Source of the DNA: UBA7960 sp964348755
GTDB taxonomy: Bacteria; Bacteroidota; Bacteroidia; Bacteroidales; UBA7960
DNA: 37,634 nucleotides
Direction of reading: 5' to 3'
Assembly (NCBI GenBank): GCA_964348755.1
Contig: CAYGDW010000022.1
Span: 1 to 37,634 of the forward strand
Below the pieces are notes generated by a model. The model did no database searches, was not told the DNA's origin, and saw nothing but the letters and a program-made list of their open reading frames with translations. Position numbers and translations under genes: made by a program. Below, piece by piece: positions 1-7,856 of the stretch (its first letter is position 1; each line of letters opens with the position of its first letter).

Positions 1-38
1 AAATTCTACCCTTTTTTACTTTATCGGACAATAGTGAT
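1..38 (-). repeat. Partial copy of palindromic repeat (left window edge)
   Basis: Read on the minus strand, these bases match the left end of the full repeat copy at 14667-14869, including the terminal CACTATTG..CCGATAAAG arm and the following A-run and GGGTAGAATTT. Only one base differs over the stretch. The element is cut by the window boundary, so its remaining part lies outside. Confidence 0.85.
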
Positions 39-175
39 ATTATAATTAAACATTGTTGTAGCCGCGAGGAGGTGTTCATTAGCTGGGAATGGCCCACCCA
101 TTAAAAAATTCATTATATTTCGAAAGCCAAACCCATTGACTTCCGATCTATTTCAACACATAACAAAAAAAGGTT

Positions 176-781
176 ATGAAACGAAAAGACATCTTTACCA
201 TTCCCAATCTGCTGGGCTTTTACCGGCTATTCATGTTCCCGGTTATCCTGTACTTTATTCTTTCGGGGAAAGAAAGCCTTTTCGCGATTTTTTTGGTTAT
301 TAATCTGTTTACCGACGTGGCCGATGGCATCATTGCCCGCCGGTTTAACATGGTAAGTGAATTCGGGGCCAAGCTCGATGCACTTGCCGACAACTTCACT
401 TATTTTTTAGCATTCCTGGGGTTGATTGTATTCAAAATCAACGAATTTATGCCCCATATTGTAAGCTTTTCAATCTGGTGTTGCTTAATGGTTTTTTTGG
501 TTGTACTCTCGCTTATAAGGTTCAAAGGCTTTACTAGTTTTCACCTGTATTCTTTTAAAATAGGCGGGTATATACAGGGAGCCTTTTTCATTCTGCTTTT
601 TGCATACGGCTTTATTACGCCTTTGTATTACTTTATGGTTGTATTGGGCATAGGGGCAGCCATTGAGCACATTAGCATTCAATTATTGCTAAAGGAAACC
701 CGCTCAAATGCCAAAGGCCTTTACTGGGTGTTGAAAGAACGCAAACCCAATAGGAGTCAAAAACCCCGGATGCCAGGTTAA
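176..781 (+). CDS. CDP-alcohol phosphatidyltransferase family protein
   Basis: This 201-aa integral membrane protein belongs to the CDP-OH-P transferase family, which joins a CDP-activated lipid (or alcohol) to an alcohol acceptor, as in phosphatidylglycerophosphate or phosphatidylinositol-type synthesis. The family signature D-x2-D-G-x2-A-R-x8-G-x3-D-x3-D is complete: D47, D50, G51, A54, R55, G64, D68, D72. About five or six hydrophobic segments follow, and the tail is basic. The start is the ATG after an A-rich stretch. A CdsA-like enzyme, which would make the CDP-diacylglycerol substrate, lies two genes downstream, so a phospholipid head-group role is likely. The acceptor alcohol cannot be told from sequence. 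The C-terminal motif KGLYWVLKERK is echoed by a relic at 2518-2613. Confidence 0.88.
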   Translation: MKRKDIFTIPNLLGFYRLFMFPVILYFILSGKESLFAIFLVINLFTDVADGIIARRFNMVSEFGAKLDALADNFTYFLAFLGLIVFKINEFMPHIVSFSIWCCLMVFLVVLSLIRFKGFTSFHLYSFKIGGYIQGAFFILLFAYGFITPLYYFMVVLGIGAAIEHISIQLLLKETRSNAKGLYWVLKERKPNRSQKPRMPG

Positions 782-920
782 ATTAGCAATAACATTATAT
801 ATATCCGCAAAATGTTTTAACTTTCGGAAGTATTCTAAGGGTTTTTCGATAAAAAGCAGGTGTTCAGTTGCTTATAATTTGCAATTAACAGTGCGAGTCA
901 AGTTTCATAAATAATTCTGC

Positions 921-1718
921 ATGGTTTTTCACTCAGCTTTTGAGTACAGCTACCTTTGGCTGCCACTTATTGGTTTTATAATTGGGCTATCGGCAGCAAT
1001 GACAGGCGGAGGCGGCGGGTTCTTTTTTCCGCCGGTTTTGATTTTGTTTTTTAATGTGCCTGCCCAGGTTGCAGTTGCCACATCACTGGCTTCAACCCTT
1101 CCTATATGCCTGGTAGGATCGTTGGGGCATTACCACAACGGCAATATTGACCTGCGAATGGGGTTGGTTTTTGGCACTGCCGGAATTTTTGGTGCCCTGC
1201 TGGGAGCCAGCATTACAGGCCTTTTGTCGGCCGAAACCCTGAAGAACACTTTTGGGGTTTACTCAATCCTGCTGGCATTTATTATGGTAATAAACAATTA
1301 CAACGACAAAAAAGCCCGGGCCCGAGGAAAAGAAATCCCAGGCGGCTATGCATTAAAAAGAACTGCAAAAGGTGCCCTTTATGGCTTTACAGGTGGGCTT
1401 ATTACCGGAACTTTTGGCACCAGCGGAACCGCGCCGGTACTGGCAGGCTTGTTTGCGCTGCGTTTACCATTAAAACTGGTGGTTGGCACTTCGCTTGTGG
1501 TAATATTTATTAATACGCTATCGGCACTTGGGGCGCACTTCCTGGTGGGGCAAATTGACCTCACCCTGGCATATTTCCTGGCTGGGGGTTCAATAATTGG
1601 CGCCCTTGCAGGCCCCCGCCTCTTTTCTAACCTGAAAATTGGCAAAGCCGAAGGAAGTATCAAGCAATGGTATGCTTTTGCAATGATCGTGTTTGGAATT
1701 ATAATTATTTTGACTTAA
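921..1718 (+). CDS. Sulfite exporter TauE/SafE (TSUP) family permease
   Basis: This 265-aa polytopic membrane protein has the TauE/SafE layout: an N-terminal half with a glycine-rich GGGGGFFFPPVL segment near residues 30-41 followed by a VATSLAST motif, and a C-terminal half repeating the pattern (GTFGTSGTAPVLAG, then VVGTSLVVIF). This internal duplication and about eight hydrophobic helices are typical of TSUP transporters, which move sulfite, sulfoacetate or other organosulfur and carboxylate anions across the inner membrane. The substrate is not identifiable. The TAA stop shares its last base with the ATG of the next gene (TAATG), which suggests translational coupling to the cytidylyltransferase-like gene. 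Confidence 0.88.
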   Translation: MVFHSAFEYSYLWLPLIGFIIGLSAAMTGGGGGFFFPPVLILFFNVPAQVAVATSLASTLPICLVGSLGHYHNGNIDLRMGLVFGTAGIFGALLGASITGLLSAETLKNTFGVYSILLAFIMVINNYNDKKARARGKEIPGGYALKRTAKGALYGFTGGLITGTFGTSGTAPVLAGLFALRLPLKLVVGTSLVVIFINTLSALGAHFLVGQIDLTLAYFLAGGSIIGALAGPRLFSNLKIGKAEGSIKQWYAFAMIVFGIIIILT

Positions 1719-2473
1719 TGGGTGACTCCCTACCAAAACAAAATGGCATGATAAATACCATATACCTTATTATTATTATCTACTTTTTTGCAGGGGCGCT
1801 GGCTTTTAATTTTATAAACAAAAAAAAGGAGCCAGAACTGGCCCGGCAAAGCTGGATGAAATTAGGAAGTTATTTTGTAATCATTAACCTGACATTTTTC
1901 AGCATTGTAGTTAATCAGGCAGTTTTCAAGGTTTTGGCAATAATCATTGCAGGCGTTGGGCTGTTTGAACTGTTCAGATTGTTTTTTCAATCAGGATTTC
2001 GCAAAAAATTGTTCTTTCTGATGTTTTTGGCGGGGTTCATGGCGTTTTGCCTCGGGTTTTTGGTGTTTAGCCGTTTCGAAACGGGCCTTGTACTATTTAC
2101 CTTTTTAATATTATCTGTTTTTGATGGTTTCAGCCAAATTTGCGGACAGTTGTTTGGCAGGCAGAAGATTTTCCCGAAAATTAGCCCCAACAAAACTACC
2201 GAAGGGCTTATTGGCGGGGTGTTGATTGCCGTAAGTAGCGCTATGCTGCTCGAGGGTCTTATTAATACAACGCACATTGTAGCCATGCGTATGGCAGTGG
2301 GCATTGTGGTTTTTGCGCTGGTTGGCGATGTAGCCACTTCATGGTTCAAAAGGCAATATGGCGTTAAAGATTTCAGCCGGCTTATACCCGGCCACGGAGG
2401 ATTTCTTGACCGTTTCGACAGCCTGATTGGTGGGGGTGCTTGGATCGCATTTCTTGAATTCTATGTGTATTGA
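1718..2473 (+). CDS. cdsA: Phosphatidate cytidylyltransferase (CdsA-like)
   Basis: This integral membrane enzyme of about 251 aa would make CDP-diacylglycerol from CTP and phosphatidate. The CdsA signature is complete near the C-terminus: S-x-F-K-R, then K-D, then I-P-G-H-G-G-x-x-D-R-F-D, where the Asp residues bind metal. About seven hydrophobic helices precede it. I chose the ATG at 1718, which overlaps the previous stop as TAATG. A second in-frame ATG at 1748 begins directly before the first membrane helix and is a fair alternative. The pairing with a CDP-alcohol phosphatidyltransferase at 176 suggests a phospholipid synthesis cluster. At roughly 250 aa it is on the short side for bacterial CdsA, and it may use a different lipid phosphate. 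Confidence 0.82.
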   Translation: MGDSLPKQNGMINTIYLIIIIYFFAGALAFNFINKKKEPELARQSWMKLGSYFVIINLTFFSIVVNQAVFKVLAIIIAGVGLFELFRLFFQSGFRKKLFFLMFLAGFMAFCLGFLVFSRFETGLVLFTFLILSVFDGFSQICGQLFGRQKIFPKISPNKTTEGLIGGVLIAVSSAMLLEGLINTTHIVAMRMAVGIVVFALVGDVATSWFKRQYGVKDFSRLIPGHGGFLDRFDSLIGGGAWIAFLEFYVY

Positions 2474-2517
2474 AGCCTTTTTAAGCATCTTTCAAAAACA
2501 CATAAAAATGAGAATGA

Positions 2518-2613
2518 AAAAAACCGACCTTTGCTCCCGCGCTGCAGGATGAAGTAAAGGGAAAAGGCCTTTTCTGGCTTATGAAAGAAAAGAAAAAAGA
2601 TAAAACTACTTAA
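2518..2613 (+). pseudogene. C-terminal relic of a CDP-alcohol phosphatidyltransferase
   Basis: One frame, ending at the TAA at 2611, reads ...DEVKGKGLFWLMKEKKKDK... This aligns with the end of the protein encoded at 176-781 (NAKGLYWVLKERKPN). The same frame is closed upstream by TGA codons at 2509 and 2515, and no start codon or membrane segments remain. It therefore looks like the last 30 or so codons of a paralogous gene whose body was deleted. The next gene starts only three bases after its stop, as expected if the deleted gene once headed that operon. It is too short for certainty. Confidence 0.5.
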
Positions 2614-2615
2614 GA

Positions 2616-3545
2616 ATGCCTATTGTAATTGTCAGCGACTTTGCCAATCCCGAACCCTGGATCAATGCCCTGAAAAAGGCAGCACCCACGGTAGAAGTGA
2701 CCACGCACCGGCAATTGAACGATTTTTCGGGGGTTGAATTTGCGCTGGCATGGAACCACCCTCCGGGCATTTTTATGCAATTTCCAAGTCTTAAAACAAT
2801 TTCATCGCTTGGCGCAGGTGTAGACCATTTGCTCAATGACCCCCAAATACCTGCACACATAAACATTGTGCGAATTATTGACCCCCTGCTTTCGAACGAT
2901 ATGTTTGAATTTGCACTTGCAATAGCAATGAACCGCCTACGTTTGCTTACTCACTTTCGCGAAAACCAGAAGCAAAAAATCTGGAAAAGGCAGCGCTACC
3001 TGCGCATTGCCGATGTAACTATTGGTGTAATGGGAACTGGGGTTATTGGCAACCATGTGGCTGAAAATCTTGCAAGGGTAGGTTTTTCAGTGTCGGGCTG
3101 GAGCCGCACTCCGGGAGTACCCAAGTTATACCCGAAATATTCAGGCATGGCAGAATTGCCAGATTTTCTTAAATCAAGCGATATTTTAATTTGCCTGCTT
3201 CCCCTTACACCCGAAACCCGGGGAATCCTAAACGAAAAGACGCTGAGTATGCTTCGGCAAGGAGCATGGATAGTAAACCTGGGGCGCGGAGGCTTGCTTG
3301 TTGACGATGACCTGATAAGCCTGCTCAACAATGGCCACTTAGAGGGTGCTAACCTCGATGTGTTTCATAATGAACCCCTGCCAGGTTACCACCCTTTTTG
3401 GACTCACCAAAAAGTATTTATTACACCCCATATTGCCAGCCTTACCGACCCGGAATCAGTATCAATGCAGATTGTGGAAAACTATTACCGCACCCTTCAA
3501 AACCGGCCACCCTTGAACCAGGTTGACCGGCAAAAAGGTTACTAA
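2616..3545 (+). CDS. D-2-hydroxyacid dehydrogenase, glyoxylate/hydroxypyruvate reductase A-like
   Basis: This 309-aa cytosolic NAD(P)H-dependent oxidoreductase is expected to reduce a 2-oxoacid such as glyoxylate or hydroxypyruvate to the 2-hydroxyacid. The dinucleotide-binding G-x-G-x2-G motif is at G140, G142 and G145. The catalytic triad of the D-hydroxyacid dehydrogenase family is present: R224 in NLGRGG, E253 in FHNEPLPG and H272 in ITPHIAS. The divergent N-terminal substrate domain and the total length match the GhrA subgroup better than the longer SerA or PdxB enzymes. An aldolase-type gene that may release glyoxylate starts 80 bases downstream, which supports a glyoxylate-related role. 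Substrate choice remains an inference. Confidence 0.85.
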   Translation: MPIVIVSDFANPEPWINALKKAAPTVEVTTHRQLNDFSGVEFALAWNHPPGIFMQFPSLKTISSLGAGVDHLLNDPQIPAHINIVRIIDPLLSNDMFEFALAIAMNRLRLLTHFRENQKQKIWKRQRYLRIADVTIGVMGTGVIGNHVAENLARVGFSVSGWSRTPGVPKLYPKYSGMAELPDFLKSSDILICLLPLTPETRGILNEKTLSMLRQGAWIVNLGRGGLLVDDDLISLLNNGHLEGANLDVFHNEPLPGYHPFWTHQKVFITPHIASLTDPESVSMQIVENYYRTLQNRPPLNQVDRQKGY

Positions 3546-3625
3546 AAGCCTCTTGCTAAATTTTCCGCGAAAGCGGCCACCAAAAAATAGTGTATATTCG
3601 TTTGGATTTTATAAAATGTGCCCTT

Positions 3626-4522
3626 ATGATTGACCTGAGTGGAGTTTTTCCGCCCCTGCCCACGGCATTTGACAAAGACGAAAACCTACGGCCCGACAAG
3701 ATCCGGTTTAATATTGAAAGGCTAAGCAGATATGAACTTTCGGGCTTTTTGCTGCTGGGCTCGAATGGCGAACTTAGCATGCTCAACCACAAAGAAAGGA
3801 TTGAAACCTTGCATGTGGGCCGAGAGGCCATTGAGCCAGGCAAACTTATGCTGGCTGGCACCGGATGCGAATCGACCCAAGAAACCGTTGTCCTAACGCG
3901 CGAAGCCGCTAAAGCCGGGGCCGATGCTGCCCTGGTACTAAACCCTTTTTATTACAAGGAGCAAATGACCCACAACGCCCTGGTAATGCATTTTTTTACA
4001 GTGGCCGAGGCAGCAACAATTCCGGTGGTTATTTATAATATGCCATCAAATACAGGCATTGACATGAGCGCCGAAACAATTTTAGCCATTTCGAAGCATC
4101 CCAACATTATTGGGCTGAAAGATTCGGGCGGCAACTTGGTGAAAATGGGGCAAATTATTGGGCAGGCAAAAGAAGGATTTCAGGTGCTGGCTGGCTCAGC
4201 CGGGTTTTTGCTGCCGGCTTTGGCTATAGGGGCAGTGGGCGGCGTTTTGGCCCTTGCCAATATTGCACCCAGCCCTTGCATTGGCATTTTAAAGGCTTTT
4301 GCCCTGGGCCGCATGGATGAAGCACGTGCCATACAGCTAAAACTAATACCACTTAATGCCGCAGTAACACGACAATGGGGGGTTGCTGCACTCAAAGATG
4401 CCATGCAGCATTGCGGCTTGTATGGAGGCCCCGTAAGAAAGCCACTCCTGCCAATTACGGCCGACCTAAGAGAAAAGGTGTTGGATTTGATGAAAGAAAA
4501 CCAGATTTGCTCAAACGATTAG
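3626..4522 (+). CDS. DapA-superfamily aldolase, 4-hydroxy-2-oxoglutarate aldolase-like
   Basis: This protein of about 298 aa is a class I (Schiff-base) TIM-barrel aldolase. The carbonyl-binding motif GSNGE is at residues 45-49, the catalytic Tyr137 lies in VVIYNMPSNTG, and the Schiff-base Lys165 lies in GLKDSGG. Several segments are typical of 4-hydroxy-2-oxoglutarate aldolase (HOGA) as I recall the family: LAGTGCESTQ, FQVLAGSAGF, GAVGGVLALAN and NAAVTRQWG. That enzyme cleaves 4-hydroxy-2-oxoglutarate into pyruvate and glyoxylate. The start was set at the ATG at 3626, where the family homology begins, rather than an in-frame ATG at 3590. Other DHDPS-family activities, such as dihydrodipicolinate synthase or N-acetylneuraminate lyase, are possible but fit less well. 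Confidence 0.82.
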   Translation: MIDLSGVFPPLPTAFDKDENLRPDKIRFNIERLSRYELSGFLLLGSNGELSMLNHKERIETLHVGREAIEPGKLMLAGTGCESTQETVVLTREAAKAGADAALVLNPFYYKEQMTHNALVMHFFTVAEAATIPVVIYNMPSNTGIDMSAETILAISKHPNIIGLKDSGGNLVKMGQIIGQAKEGFQVLAGSAGFLLPALAIGAVGGVLALANIAPSPCIGILKAFALGRMDEARAIQLKLIPLNAAVTRQWGVAALKDAMQHCGLYGGPVRKPLLPITADLREKVLDLMKENQICSND

Positions 4523-4581
4523 CCTGAATGAACCATTGTGTTATTATTTTCGTTAATTTGTTGTAACCTGAATTTTTTTTC

Positions 4582-4800
4582 ATGCGCTTATTTGCTTTAG
4601 CCTTCATTATGCTAAACTCAATAGCCCTATACGCCCAACGCCCTACCCATGTGCCTGGCCCGCAAGGACCTGTGCGATTTTTTGAATCGCCTGCCAATAT
4701 TATCATGTATATTGTGCTGCCCCTTGCCATAATCGTTTTTTATGTGATGTGGCAAAAATGGTTGCGCAAAAATCAACGCGATAAAGAAGGAAAGGGTTAG
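4582..4800 (+). CDS. Small conserved membrane protein, function unknown
   Basis: This 72-aa protein has an N-terminal signal-like hydrophobic segment ending in LYAQ (residues 1-19), a Pro/Gly-rich linker (VPGPQGP), the motif RFFESPANI, one transmembrane helix (about residues 38-57) and a basic tail. I recognise the linker-plus-helix arrangement from small uncharacterised proteins common in Bacteroidota. I know of no established function. It ends three bases before the convergent end of the TonB receptor gene. Confidence 0.7.
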   Translation: MRLFALAFIMLNSIALYAQRPTHVPGPQGPVRFFESPANIIMYIVLPLAIIVFYVMWQKWLRKNQRDKEGKG

Positions 4801-4803
4801 GTT

Positions 4804-6900
4804 TTAACGCCTTGCATAGGCCAGCTTCAGCCCAAACGAAAAATGTATGGGCAGGCCAGGGTAAAAGTACCTTGGGAGCGAGCCCCCAAACGAAGGGGCA
4901 TTGACCAAAATCATTGACGCGTAATGCTGATTGCTAAGATTGTTAACAGCCCCAAAAGCATCAACGCTCCATTTTTCTAAATCCTTTTTGTATCCAATCC
5001 TTGCATCGAGCACATGGTAGCCGCCTGCATAGCGGTTGTTGAGGTCATTCATGGGCATGCGCCCGGCAGTGGTAAGACCGGCACTGGCATATAGGCCACC
5101 TGAAAACACAAAATGAATACCCGCATAAAAAACATGATCAGGTATTCCCGGAATTTTTTTTCCCGAATAATCGATACCGCGGTCAACATAATCCGAAAAC
5201 CGGAAGTGGTTGTAACTGTATACCGATCGCCATCCAACCTCTTTGAGGCTGTACCATATTTTGCCCGTAGTGGCCTTTTGAAATAAATTTCCACTCAATT
5301 CAGCCTCAAGGCCCTGGTGTACCGAGCGACCGGCATTTTTACCAACCCAGGCATCGGGGCCAACCCTTTCGGCTACTAGCAAATCCCTAACATGCATTCG
5401 ATAAATGCTAATGTCGTAAAACAACCTGTTCCTTAACACACCTCCCCTAAAACCTGATTCATAACTCCAGCTTTTCTCTGGCAAAATGCCAGGATTCACA
5501 AGTCCTTCGGGAGTTAGGGTTTCTGCAAGCGAAGGAGGTGAAAACCCATGGCTTATTGAGGCAAACACCGCATGGTAATTGCCCAGCCGGAAGTTTGCGC
5601 TTAGGCGCGGCGAAAGAATAAGGCCATAAGTATAAACTGAGGAACGGTCAATGCCGCCAATCTTGTGCAGATCGCGGTAATTTATACGGTTGGTATTGGC
5701 ATTGAGCCCAGCCGAGAGGGTTAGCCATGCATAGTCTAAGTCGGCCTGGGCAAAGAAGTTGAAATATCGAATACCTTCGCGGTTGTTGCTGGTTAGTGCG
5801 CCCTTATAGCCAGCACCGCCGGCATTTTGGAAAGTTTTGTATCGAAAATCTTCGAAAAACAATTCGGCACCACCCATAATACGCCATTGAGCCATTCCCC
5901 ACTGCCCAAACCAGTTTAGTTTTGAACGGGTGCCGGCACTTTCGCGCCCCTGATATTGAAAATCCCAGGGTCGGCGCTCCGTTTCGTAATGAAGTGTTGA
6001 AAATACACTCAGGTCGAGCAAAAGCCCTGAACCAATCTGGTGAGTTCCCGACAAGCCCACAAGCAGCTTTTGGGTGTCTTCAAATCCGCGCGCATTGAGC
6101 CAGTTGCGAGCCGCAGCACGTGGGTTTTCAAAAAACGAAACACTGTCGATAGAGCTTGGAATAAAACCCTTCATATCGGTAAAATACACAAGAGCGGTGC
6201 CTCGGGTATGGTTTCCCAACTTTAACTGACCTACACCTGTAAGGGCGTCGCGGCGGTAACGGCTGTTCTGGCGGTAACCATCCATTGTGGTGCGGCTGTA
6301 AACAAGGCTGCCAGAAACATTTTCCCGGTTCCCATCGAGCAACAGGCTGTTGCGAAGCAGCCCAAACGATCCGCCCTGAAACGAATTGGAAATTCCGGTT
6401 GCCCTTTGCGAAGTCTGACGGGCAGTAATTACAATGGTGCCACCCAGGCCGGCGCCGTATGCACTGGTAGCTGGGCCTTTTATGATTTCGAGGCGCTCGA
6501 TAATTGAAGGGTCAATATGCTCAACAACCGAAAACCCAGAACCATTGGTTAGTGGAATATTATTAAAATAGGCTCTTATTTTGGCTGTAGAAAATGGCTC
6601 ACGAGCTCCTATGCCGCGTATGGTAATGCGACTGGTGCTCAAGGTGCCCGAATGGGCAAACACCCCGCTGACCTGATTGAGCAATGGCAACACCGTAACC
6701 GAACGCGAACTCTCAATCTGACCAGGGCCAATCAGCGACACTGACCCAGGCGTGGAAAGCATACGTCGGGAAACATTGAAGGCCGATACAACAACCTCCC
6801 TGAGGGTATGCTCGCCTAAGGGAGCCTGATCAGTAATTTGCCCCTGCAACAAAACCGAAAAAAAAACAGAAAGCAATAAAAATAAAACGCTTTTCCTCAT
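4804..6900 (-). CDS. TonB-dependent outer membrane receptor
   Basis: This 698-aa outer membrane protein has a signal peptide ending near LLQGQ (about residue 21) and a short N-terminal segment containing a TonB-box-like stretch (REVVVSA). A plug domain follows, with the family motifs VSGVFAHSG, RITIRGIGAR, and IERLEIIKGPATSAYGAGLGGTI. The rest is the 22-strand barrel, ending in an aromatic/hydrophobic strand. It lacks the carboxypeptidase-like N-terminal domain and the SusD partner of glycan-type SusC receptors. Its size therefore fits a siderophore, heme, vitamin or metal-complex receptor. The ligand cannot be read from sequence. It is transcribed divergently from a TetR-family regulator 118 bases away, which could control it. 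Confidence 0.9.
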   Translation of the reverse strand: MRKSVLFLLLSVFFSVLLQGQITDQAPLGEHTLREVVVSAFNVSRRMLSTPGSVSLIGPGQIESSRSVTVLPLLNQVSGVFAHSGTLSTSRITIRGIGAREPFSTAKIRAYFNNIPLTNGSGFSVVEHIDPSIIERLEIIKGPATSAYGAGLGGTIVITARQTSQRATGISNSFQGGSFGLLRNSLLLDGNRENVSGSLVYSRTTMDGYRQNSRYRRDALTGVGQLKLGNHTRGTALVYFTDMKGFIPSSIDSVSFFENPRAAARNWLNARGFEDTQKLLVGLSGTHQIGSGLLLDLSVFSTLHYETERRPWDFQYQGRESAGTRSKLNWFGQWGMAQWRIMGGAELFFEDFRYKTFQNAGGAGYKGALTSNNREGIRYFNFFAQADLDYAWLTLSAGLNANTNRINYRDLHKIGGIDRSSVYTYGLILSPRLSANFRLGNYHAVFASISHGFSPPSLAETLTPEGLVNPGILPEKSWSYESGFRGGVLRNRLFYDISIYRMHVRDLLVAERVGPDAWVGKNAGRSVHQGLEAELSGNLFQKATTGKIWYSLKEVGWRSVYSYNHFRFSDYVDRGIDYSGKKIPGIPDHVFYAGIHFVFSGGLYASAGLTTAGRMPMNDLNNRYAGGYHVLDARIGYKKDLEKWSVDAFGAVNNLSNQHYASMILVNAPSFGGSLPRYFYPGLPIHFSFGLKLAYARR

Positions 6901-6969
6901 AATGAAATTTATAACAAAAAAGTGAAACGGTTGTTGAGAAATATCATTGCTTTTTTTTGATACGATATG

Positions 6970-6998
6970 TTGTATATTAAAGTATTTTCGTAATATTG
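6970..6998 (+). promoter_or_regulatory. Possible Bacteroidota-type promoter for the TetR-family gene
   Basis: TTG at 6970-6972 is followed after 18 bases by TAATATTG at 6991-6998, which matches TAnnTTTG at 7 of 8 positions. It lies about 20 bases before the ATG at 7019. The intergenic stretch also holds short AT-rich palindromic pieces that might bind the regulator. Confidence 0.35.
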
Positions 6999-7018
6999 CA
7001 AATAAAATGTAACACTTT

Positions 7019-7624
7019 ATGAATTATTCTGGCAGAAAATATTTGGCATTGATGAACGCTGCGCGTGAGCTTTTCTGGAAACATGGAGTTAAAAGAGTTT
7101 CGGTTGAAGAAGTTTGCCATAAAGCTTTGGTAAGTAAAATGACCTTTTACCGCTATTTCGCAAATAAATTGGAGCTCGCCAAAGCTGTTTACAACCAGGT
7201 GGCTGATGAAGGGGTTTTAAAGTTTAGGGAGATTATGACCGACGAAGCCACCTCGCCCGTGGAAAAGATGCAGCTAATGCTTAAAATGAAACTTGCAGGC
7301 ACCAATGATATCAGTCGCGAATTTCTCAAAGATTTTTACAGCAATCAGGAATTGGGACTTTCGGCCCATATCGAAGCCAAAAGCATGGAGGTGTGGAATG
7401 AAATAATAAACGATTTCAGGGTAGCCCAGCAAAAAGGATGGTTTCGAAACGATTTTAAACCCGAGGCGTTTCTGATTATGACAAGCAAAATTAGCGAACT
7501 GATAACCGATGAGCGCCTTTTGCAAATGTTTAACAGCCCGCAGGAGTTAATAATGGAGCTATCAAAATTCTTCACATTTGGAATAATGCCCATTTCTGAA
7601 GAAACGAACATGTTTGCAAATTAA
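7019..7624 (+). CDS. TetR/AcrR-family transcriptional regulator
   Basis: This 201-aa protein has an N-terminal TetR helix-turn-helix: a helix around AARELFWKHG, then VSVEEVCHKALVSKMTFYRYF, where the K-M-T-F-Y-R-Y-F recognition helix is characteristic, followed by NKLELAKAVY. The remaining roughly 150 residues are helical and would form the ligand-binding and dimer domain. It is a predicted repressor. Candidate targets are the divergent TonB receptor gene and the downstream locus, which is now decayed (LolA-like and membrane protein pseudogenes). In many Bacteroidota genomes such regulators head small transporter operons. If so here, this one has lost most of its regulon. Confidence 0.88.
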   Translation: MNYSGRKYLALMNAARELFWKHGVKRVSVEEVCHKALVSKMTFYRYFANKLELAKAVYNQVADEGVLKFREIMTDEATSPVEKMQLMLKMKLAGTNDISREFLKDFYSNQELGLSAHIEAKSMEVWNEIINDFRVAQQKGWFRNDFKPEAFLIMTSKISELITDERLLQMFNSPQELIMELSKFFTFGIMPISEETNMFAN

Positions 7625-7680
7625 ACACAAACACCTATGAACCGAAGTTCAGCGAAGCTAATATAGCAAACATGGAGTTC

Positions 7681-7748
7681 ACTCGTTCCGCCTATGGCAG
7701 GACGAGTCAGGCTATCCGACCTTAATTTAAAAATTATTTACAGATGAA
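7681..7748 (+). repeat. REP-like repeat unit 1 (hairpin plus conserved tail)
   Basis: A hairpin-forming pair, ACTCGTTCC at 7681-7689 and GGACGAGT at 7700-7707, is followed by the tail ATCCGACCTTAAT..AAAATTATTTACAGATGAA (7714-7748). The same tail recurs at 7802-7836 with few changes. The upstream AAACACAAACACC at about 7624 also resembles part of unit 2. Confidence 0.6.
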
Positions 7749-7749
7749 A

Positions 7750-7836
7750 CGAGCATGATTCGTAAACACAAACAAGGATAAAAATTTATCATGCGAGTTC
7801 CATCCGACCTTAATCATAAAATTATTTACGGATGAA
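7750..7836 (+). repeat. REP-like repeat unit 2
   Basis: The arms GCATGAT (7753-7759) and ATCATGC (7788-7794) flank an A-rich loop. They are followed by the conserved tail ATCCGACCTTAAT..AAAATTATTTACGGATGAA (7802-7836). The first half is nearly identical to 10599-10640 and the tail to 7714-7748. The repeats fill the gap between the TetR gene and a truncated pseudogene. Confidence 0.65.
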
Positions 7837-7856
7837 CCGTGAGAGAAGTGATGTAA

